DNA of 64,000 bases, taken from assembly GCA_965218235.1 (NCBI GenBank), contig OZ244596.1, forward strand, positions 2,108,001-2,172,000. Direction: 5' to 3'. The notes under the pieces are model-generated. The model was not told where the DNA came from and made no database searches. It saw nothing but the letters and a program-made list of their open reading frames with translations. This DNA comes from CADCWK01 sp965218235 (GTDB lineage Bacteria; Chloroflexota; Chloroflexia; Thermomicrobiales; UBA6265). Within the stretch, counting starts at the first letter, position 1. Each line of letters begins with the position of its first letter. This document shows, one piece after another, positions 58,867 to 64,000 of this stretch. Both the position numbers and the translations under genes were made by a program.

Positions 58867-59055
58867 AGATCCTCCCTGATGGCGGCGGCCATGCTATCCC
58901 TTACCGTTCTGTCCGGGCCGGTGGCGACCGGTTTTCGTCTCAGCCGACATGATACGGCCACGTCGATCCCGCGACCGGACGCGTCGGTAGACTACGATGC
59001 CGACCTGTAACGGTTTTGGTGCGTGTCCTGACCGACCATAAGAGGGGAAGACACG

Positions 59056-60147
59056 GTGGCAGAGGCAATGTGGTACCCGCTCAAGCTGACGGCGCACCTG
59101 CGCCACTACACCTTCGGAGAGCGGCTGATCGTCGACCGGCTCGGCAAGCGCGGCCTGCCCGTCGAGGGTCGGGTCGCCGAGACATGGGAGATCAGCGACT
59201 ACGGTGAGACGACCAGCGTCGTCCGCAATGGGGATCTCGCCGGGAGGACACTCCATGATCTCGTGATGACGTACCCGGATGAGCTCGTCGGCCAGGGCTG
59301 GCGAGGCGCGACGTTCCCGCTGCTGGCCAAGTTCCTCGACGCCAGCCACCTCCTGCCGATTCACCTCCACGCCGACGACGAGACCGCCGCCCGGGCATAT
59401 GGGCAGCCGAACGGCAAGGCCGAGGCGTGGCATATCCTCGACTGCGCCGATGACGCGAGCGTGCTGGTCGGGATCAAGCCGGGCCTTTCCGCGCAAGCGA
59501 TCCGGAACGCGCTGATGGAGGAGCGCTGGGACGATGTTCTGCTGCGCTATCCCATCAACCCCGGCGAGACCGTCTACGTTCCTGGTGGCGTGCTGCATAC
59601 CTTCGGACCGGACACGGTGATTTTCGAGATCCAGCAGACGTCCGACCTCGCCCAGACCGCGATGCCGGCCGACAACCTCGGTCGCCCGTTCTCGGTCGAA
59701 GAGCGGTCGGCCAACATCGACGCGCTGATGAGGGAACTCAGGATCGAGCCGCTGCCCAAACCGGTCCATGGCCTGACGCGTTACGAGAGCACCGTCCGGA
59801 TCGTGGCCGGCTGCGCCGGGCCGCACTTCGCCCTGGAGCGCTGGAATCTGGCGGTCCCCTTCCCGGTTCCGGCCCGACCCGATCGCTGCCTGACCATGAC
59901 CAATCTCGGCGACCCGGTAGCGATTTCGTGGGACGGTGGGGTGGAAGTGCTTGATAGAGCCGAATCGTGCCTGATCCCGGCCGCGATGCCGGACTTCACG
60001 CTCGTCCCGGATGGCAAGGCGGTCGTCCTTGCCTGCTTCGTTCCGAACTTCCCACGAGACATCGTCGAGCCGCTCCGACGGGCGGGGTACGGCGACGCGG
60101 AGATCGCGACGCTCGGTGACATTCCATCGATGGAGGGCCGGACCTAA
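59056..60147 (+). CDS. manA: Mannose-6-phosphate isomerase, class I
   Basis: A zinc cupin enzyme of 363 residues that interconverts mannose 6-phosphate and fructose 6-phosphate. Visible are WEISDYGETTS, LLAKFLDASHLLPIHLHADDE with zinc histidines, NGKAEAWHILD with the Glu ligand, and VYVPGGVLHTFGPDTVIFEIQQTSD with the last His. GTG 59056 is preceded by GAGGGGAAG. Divergent from xylB, it may be part of a sugar-use region. Confidence 0.92.
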   Translation: MAEAMWYPLKLTAHLRHYTFGERLIVDRLGKRGLPVEGRVAETWEISDYGETTSVVRNGDLAGRTLHDLVMTYPDELVGQGWRGATFPLLAKFLDASHLLPIHLHADDETAARAYGQPNGKAEAWHILDCADDASVLVGIKPGLSAQAIRNALMEERWDDVLLRYPINPGETVYVPGGVLHTFGPDTVIFEIQQTSDLAQTAMPADNLGRPFSVEERSANIDALMRELRIEPLPKPVHGLTRYESTVRIVAGCAGPHFALERWNLAVPFPVPARPDRCLTMTNLGDPVAISWDGGVEVLDRAESCLIPAAMPDFTLVPDGKAVVLACFVPNFPRDIVEPLRRAGYGDAEIATLGDIPSMEGRT

Positions 60148-60611
60148 CGATCGTCCCGCCTGTCGGCCGGGTTGGTGCTCGGATCGTACGACGATCTGGG
60201 AGAGGTTGCCTCACCGTCGATCGTACCGGTCCGGTCCGAGAGCCGCTCGCTCTGCTCGCCGGGCGCCTTGTCGCCGAACCCCCACACGTCGTCCGTCCGG
60301 GGGGTGAAGGCGCCGAGCCGCATCAGGGCGGCCATCTGCTCATCCATTGGCCGGTCGCCCAGCAGGACCTCAGCCAGTTGCTGCGCTTGCTTGCTGTCGA
60401 CTCTGACGTCGGGGCCAAGCTGGAACTCGCCCTGGAGCGCGTTGTGAACCCGATCCTCCGCGACATCGAACGCCGCGGCGATGTCCGGAGCGCCGAACGC
60501 CTGGTCGATCCCCTGCGTCTCCCCCGGGGCCGACCGGCCGGTTGCGCTCGCTTCGACGCCCTGTCCGAGATTCTCCCCGTCACCCATCTCAACTTCCTCC
60601 TCGTGCGTCAT
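60144..60611 (-). CDS. Hypothetical acidic protein with a central helical domain
   Basis: A 155-residue protein I do not recognise. The central ~65 residues (GIDQAFGAPDIAAAFDVAEDRVHNALQGEF through QAQQLAEVLLGDRPMDEQMAALMRLGAF) look like an ordered helical unit, perhaps a helix-turn-helix at AAAFDVAEDRVHNAL. The first 35 and last 45 residues are polar and likely disordered. There is no signal peptide or membrane helix. It overlaps the convergent manA stop by 4 bases and is divergent from rnz. Coding is supported by frame-wide amino acid balance, not by homology. Confidence 0.6.
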   Translation of the reverse strand: MTHEEEVEMGDGENLGQGVEASATGRSAPGETQGIDQAFGAPDIAAAFDVAEDRVHNALQGEFQLGPDVRVDSKQAQQLAEVLLGDRPMDEQMAALMRLGAFTPRTDDVWGFGDKAPGEQSERLSDRTGTIDGEATSPRSSYDPSTNPADRRDDR

Positions 60612-60842
60612 CGTCGTTACCCCGTAGAAGCAGGGTTCATGCCCTTTGCCGTGGTGATCACATCGCTATCGACCTCGTTCGTCACGATCGTGGCGGTCCC
60701 GGGACCCGCACATCTGGACATCTGGACTATGCGGATCGTCTTGCGCGGCCATTCCTCCAGCGATTCCTCGCCCTGGGCGCGGACGTTGCACTGGAAACGC
60801 TAACGTGAGTCCGTTCTCGATCGGCCTACCAAGGTGGTTCTC

Positions 60843-61751
60843 GTGATCGATCTGTTGCTGCTTGGAAACGGCGGCATGCAGCCGCTGCCGAACCGCTGGC
60901 TGTCCAGCCTGCTGATCCGGGTCGACGGCTCGCTGGTGCTATTCGACTGCGGCGAGGGGACACAGATCCCGTGGAAAACCTTCAAGTGGGGCTTCCGGCG
61001 GCTCGGGGCGATCTGCCTGTCGCATCACCACGCCGACCACATCGCCGGGTTGCCAGGCATCCTCCACAGTGTCGCCAACGCCGGCCGGACGGAACCGATC
61101 CACATCTTCGGGCCACCGGACACGACCCGGATCGTCGACGCCCTCCGGGTGATCGCTCCGGACTTGCCCTACGAGGTGGCTATCCATGAGTTGGGCGAGG
61201 ACGACACCTTCGATCTGCCGGCGGGCCTGATCGGTCGGGTCCGGTTCGGCAAGCACACGCTGCCCAGCCTGTCCTACCGGATCAACCTGCCGCGGGCCCG
61301 CCGGTTCGATCCTCGCCGTGCCACCGACCTCGGTGTTCCGCGGGAACTGTGGGGGCCGCTGCAGCACGGTGGCCGGGTCGAGTGGGCCGGCGGGTCGGCG
61401 ACGGCGGAGGACGTGCTCGGTCCCGAGCGGCGCGGGGTCTCGTTCGCCTACGTGACCGACACCCGGCCGGTCGCGGCGCTGTTGTCCCTGGTGGAGGATG
61501 TCGACCTGCTGGTCTGCGAGGCGACCTACTCCAACGACGACAAGATCGAGAAGGCCCACCGCTGGGGGCACATGTCGTACCGCGAGTCAGCCGAACTGGC
61601 CCGAGATGGCCACGCCCACTCCCTCTGGCTCACGCACTTCGGGTCCGGCAACGCGGACCCGGAGGCGGAACTGAGCAACGCGACCGATGTCTTCCCGAAG
61701 ACCATAGCTGGCTACTCGGGTCTGACGACGTCGCTCCGGTTCGAGAACTGA
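60843..61751 (+). CDS. rnz: Ribonuclease Z
   Basis: Cuts the 3' trailer of tRNA precursors. The 302-residue metallo-beta-lactamase protein has LLLGNGGMQPLPNRWLSSLLIR, FDCGEGTQIPWK, SHHHADHIAGLPG with zinc ligands (SHHHADH where SHLHGDH is usual), YVTDTRP and the C-terminal LTHFGSG. It also has CEATYSNDD and HMSY as in the bacterial short form. GTG 60843 has AAGGTGG five bases upstream. Confidence 0.92.
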   Translation: MIDLLLLGNGGMQPLPNRWLSSLLIRVDGSLVLFDCGEGTQIPWKTFKWGFRRLGAICLSHHHADHIAGLPGILHSVANAGRTEPIHIFGPPDTTRIVDALRVIAPDLPYEVAIHELGEDDTFDLPAGLIGRVRFGKHTLPSLSYRINLPRARRFDPRRATDLGVPRELWGPLQHGGRVEWAGGSATAEDVLGPERRGVSFAYVTDTRPVAALLSLVEDVDLLVCEATYSNDDKIEKAHRWGHMSYRESAELARDGHAHSLWLTHFGSGNADPEAELSNATDVFPKTIAGYSGLTTSLRFEN

Positions 61752-62130
61752 TCGAGAGGGCTTCCGCTCTCGGGCAGCGATTCGGAATCGTGGCTGGCGA
61801 TGCCCTTCCCCGGGAGCACTATCAGTCCGCTCATTACTCGGCAAAACCCTCCGACGTGTTGTAGTAATCTCCCGCTAAGAAAATTCACGACAGCGCGACC
61901 ATCAGTCGCCCTGGCCGCGATCGGGCGACGGAGCGGCAAGGACATCAACGTCAGGTCCGGCCATTCGACCGACTGAGTCGCTGTCTTCCGCGACACCGGA
62001 TGGGATTGCTATGCTTCAGCGTGTTCAAGATCGGCGGCGTGTTTCGGCATGACGGTTGTTCGAGTGCGTGCCACGCTGGACCGCTTTCGGGTTCTGACGC
62101 TCGGGTTGGCGGGAGATCACGGATAGGATC
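61752..62130. other. Intergenic region before the membrane-protein gene
   Basis: No gene is supported. A weak 6-bp hairpin with CGAGAG and CTCTCG arms (about 61753-61774) follows rnz and may help termination. TGCTATGCT (62007-62015) is an extended -10 candidate for the membrane-protein gene, giving a leader of about 110 bases. The region is slightly richer in A+T around 61850-61900. Confidence 0.35.
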
Positions 62131-63708
62131 ATGACGGTGAGCCAGGGAATGCGCGTGCCCGTGCCGGTCTCTCCTCGCGCTCGCCGCTTCCGCCGACCCA
62201 GATTGACCGCCGCTCTCGCGATTACCATCGTTCGCATCGTCCTCCTGATGTGGTTCGTGGTGCTGCAGTCGCTTCACCTGAACATTGGTCTCGCCGACAA
62301 CGGTGACTTTGATCGGATCATGGACTGGTATACATCGAAGCCATACGGCTTCACGACGGACAACCCACCGTCCGGTAGCGACGAGTGGTCTCGGCGCTTC
62401 TTCAATTACTACCTGCCAGTGTGGGATCTGGACTTTCCCTTCACATCAGATGTCTACAGCTCAGCGCTCGTGCTGTGGTTTCCCGGAGTCATCGCCAATT
62501 ATCTGTTCGTCTCTTCGAGCATCCTGTTTCTACCGATCGTCTCGCTGACGCCTCGCATCCTGGCCCTGCTCTCCATCATGGGGGTCTTTCGCTGGATCGA
62601 CACCACCATCCTCGACGCGAAACGACGATTGGTCCTCTATCTGACGTTCGGATTGCCGCTGGTTGTGGCGCTGACGACCACAGATTACGTCGCCTATTTC
62701 AACAGTTTCTTCCAGGATCCCGCTTCGCTGATCTTCCTGGTCGTGTTCGCCGTCGTGGCGCTGCATCATCGTCGCTGTCCCACCTGGAAAACGATGGCGC
62801 TGGCTCTGATTGCCCTGGCGTTACTCTCCACCGCCAAGGCGTCCACCGCCTACCTCGCCATCGCCGGGATGGCGCTGCTCTGGCCATCACGACTCGTCGG
62901 GCGGTGGCGAGGTGGCGCGGCTCTCTTGCTAACAGTGGCCGCTATTGGGCTGGCCGTTGGGGGACTGCGGGTTACGGAGCGTGCCAATAACGCGCAATAC
63001 ACCGAGTATCACGGGCTCTTTTTCGGCGCGCTCACCTTCAGTGATCATCCAGAGGAGCACTTGGCGCGGCTCGGCCTGGGCGACCTGGGACCGTGCGTGG
63101 GGCTGGGTGGGTTCACCGAGGAGGCCGCGGCCCTGAATTGCGTGACCCGAGCCAGCGCAACCACCCGCGCAGATACCGTTCGGGTGATCCTCTATGAACC
63201 GATCATCGCACCGCGGATGCTCTTGTACGCAGCACGCAACATGCAGGACCTCAGGTTGCCAGGCTTCGGGAAGTACGCGCTCAACGACCGTCCGGCGGGA
63301 GCCGATTCCGCGTCCGTCCGGGCGACGATGAATACGTGGTCGTTGGTCAAGCACTCCTGGTTTCCCAGAGGCACCTCGCTCTACGTCGCCCTTGCCCTCT
63401 ATGTGGCGTTGTTCAGTGCATCGCTTCGGTGGCGGTCCGTCCCACAGGAGTTGTCGATGCTTGGTCTTTTCGCCTGCCTGGCCACAGTGATGGATATGAC
63501 GGTCGCTATTCTCGGAGATGGCCGCCAGGAGATCACCAAGCATCTGGTCCTGGCCAACCTCCTGTTCGACCTGGCAAGCATCCTCGCACTCAGTGTTGCG
63601 GCGCTGGCTTTGTCGGGGCGGCGACAGGATGTGGACGTTTCGCTTCGCACTGGAGATGCTGTGGCTCGGGGTGAATCGGATCGAGGGCCACGCGGCGTCG
63701 AATCATGA
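62131..63708 (+). CDS. Polytopic membrane protein of unknown function
   Basis: A 525-residue protein with about ten to eleven membrane helices (LTAALAITIVRIVLLMWFVVLQ first, ILALSVAALALSG last). After helix 1 there is a conserved-looking soluble loop with LADNGDFDRIMDWYTSKPYGF and, later, an internal loop with EYHGLFFGALTFSDHPEEHLARLGLGD. The layout (helix, large outer loop starting with acidic residues, many helices) resembles lipid-linked-sugar glycosyltransferases of the GT-C type, but I cannot assign it to a family. ATG 62131 is preceded by AGGAT. Codon use is less G/C-ending than in most neighbours. The last 30 residues are polar. Confidence 0.75.
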   Translation: MTVSQGMRVPVPVSPRARRFRRPRLTAALAITIVRIVLLMWFVVLQSLHLNIGLADNGDFDRIMDWYTSKPYGFTTDNPPSGSDEWSRRFFNYYLPVWDLDFPFTSDVYSSALVLWFPGVIANYLFVSSSILFLPIVSLTPRILALLSIMGVFRWIDTTILDAKRRLVLYLTFGLPLVVALTTTDYVAYFNSFFQDPASLIFLVVFAVVALHHRRCPTWKTMALALIALALLSTAKASTAYLAIAGMALLWPSRLVGRWRGGAALLLTVAAIGLAVGGLRVTERANNAQYTEYHGLFFGALTFSDHPEEHLARLGLGDLGPCVGLGGFTEEAAALNCVTRASATTRADTVRVILYEPIIAPRMLLYAARNMQDLRLPGFGKYALNDRPAGADSASVRATMNTWSLVKHSWFPRGTSLYVALALYVALFSASLRWRSVPQELSMLGLFACLATVMDMTVAILGDGRQEITKHLVLANLLFDLASILALSVAALALSGRRQDVDVSLRTGDAVARGESDRGPRGVES

Positions 63709-64000
63709 TTTCGATTCGAGGACAGCCGAAGGGGTGGGGTCCGATCCCAGAATCGAGCGGCTCCTGGCACTTGGCAGTGACGACCGGGACGTCATGCGTC
63801 ATGACCTCACGCCCAGGGGAAGGAGAGCGAATGTCGAGCGGGCTGACGATTCAGGTCTCCTACGGATGGATCGGGGGTACCGCATGCTCGCCTGGCCCGT
63901 CAGGATGTCGTTTCCTGTTACCCGATCTGCCGTGTTCAGGCGGGTCGGACCGCTGACATCTGACGTTTCGATTGGGGGGAGCAAAGGCCGCCTGATGGGA
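63709..64000. other. Window end, no assigned gene
   Basis: Short open frames are present (for example from 63831, and an ATG at 63884 still open at the window edge), but none has support. An ATG at 63995 follows a purine-rich stretch and could be a gene start. Confidence 0.3.

Noticed and set aside
63831..63956. A 41-codon open frame at the window end
   Set aside because: It has no homology or coding signal, and a longer frame at the edge may exist beyond the window.

Overview
The window is a high-GC bacterial chromosome segment with dense, mostly short-spaced genes, frequent ATGA/TGATG start-stop overlaps and sigma-A type promoters with 17-18 nt spacers. The gene mix (spoVS next to rny, an F420-type nitroreductase-family protein, a DUF4037 protein, Hanks-type kinases with mucin-like stalks, a PRC-barrel stress protein, an ABC exporter of the COG4586/COG4587/COG3694 type) fits Chloroflexota, most likely class Thermomicrobia. 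That placement is inferred from gene content and not from a marker tree.

Layout. 1-1530: end of hemB and hemE (tetrapyrrole synthesis). 1841-5205: a PhoB/PhoR-type two-component pair and an atypical receiver protein that has a Pho-box-like triple repeat in its promoter. 5195-11913: MFS transporter, a Ser/Thr kinase with a mucin-like extracellular part, and a 904-residue secreted Thr/Pro-rich protein. 12069-15942: oligoendopeptidase F and an exported S41 protease. 16056-21093: an ABC-2 exporter locus with two paralogous permease pairs and one ATPase. 21161-25542: zinc-ribbon protein, class III aminotransferase, small excisionase-like HTH protein, glucose-6-phosphate isomerase. 25719-30429: AI-2E family permease, a stress/PRC-barrel fusion, esterase, Bcp peroxiredoxin, metallophosphoesterase. 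30647-33813: aroE-mltG and divergent miaA. 34029-37255: a second, catalytically altered kinase with an SH3-like ectodomain, then a glycerophosphodiesterase-HutD pair. 37340-41073: HhH protein, sugar epimerase, Gfo/Idh/MocA dehydrogenase, VOC protein. 41083-46910: a DUF4037 gene broken by an in-frame amber codon, rRNA-methyltransferase-like protein, sufU, sulfurtransferase, a nucleotidyltransferase-fold protein, an F420-family protein. 47018-48523: nadA behind a palindromic operator and a consensus promoter. 48790-51313: glycosyltransferase and UDP-glucose dehydrogenase. 51424-51960: a stand-alone protein matching the C-terminal (Cas11c-like) part of type I-C Cas8c/Csd1, with no other cas gene or CRISPR array in view. 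52393-57314: a coupled rny-spoVS-PHP-ispD-ispF-dtd run. 57409-63708: xylulokinase, mannose-6-phosphate isomerase, a hypothetical protein, ribonuclease Z and a polytopic membrane protein.

How it works together. Most genes are housekeeping (heme, NAD, isoprenoid, shikimate, tRNA and RNA processing, sugar phosphates). The accessory interest lies in four places: the solitary Cas8c C-terminal-like gene, the two kinase/surface-protein genes, the double-permease exporter, and the regulatory DNA at 4670-4712 and 47018-47081. Several convergent gene pairs are separated by long perfect hairpins that probably act as two-way terminators. I saw no tRNA, rRNA, insertion sequence or CRISPR array.
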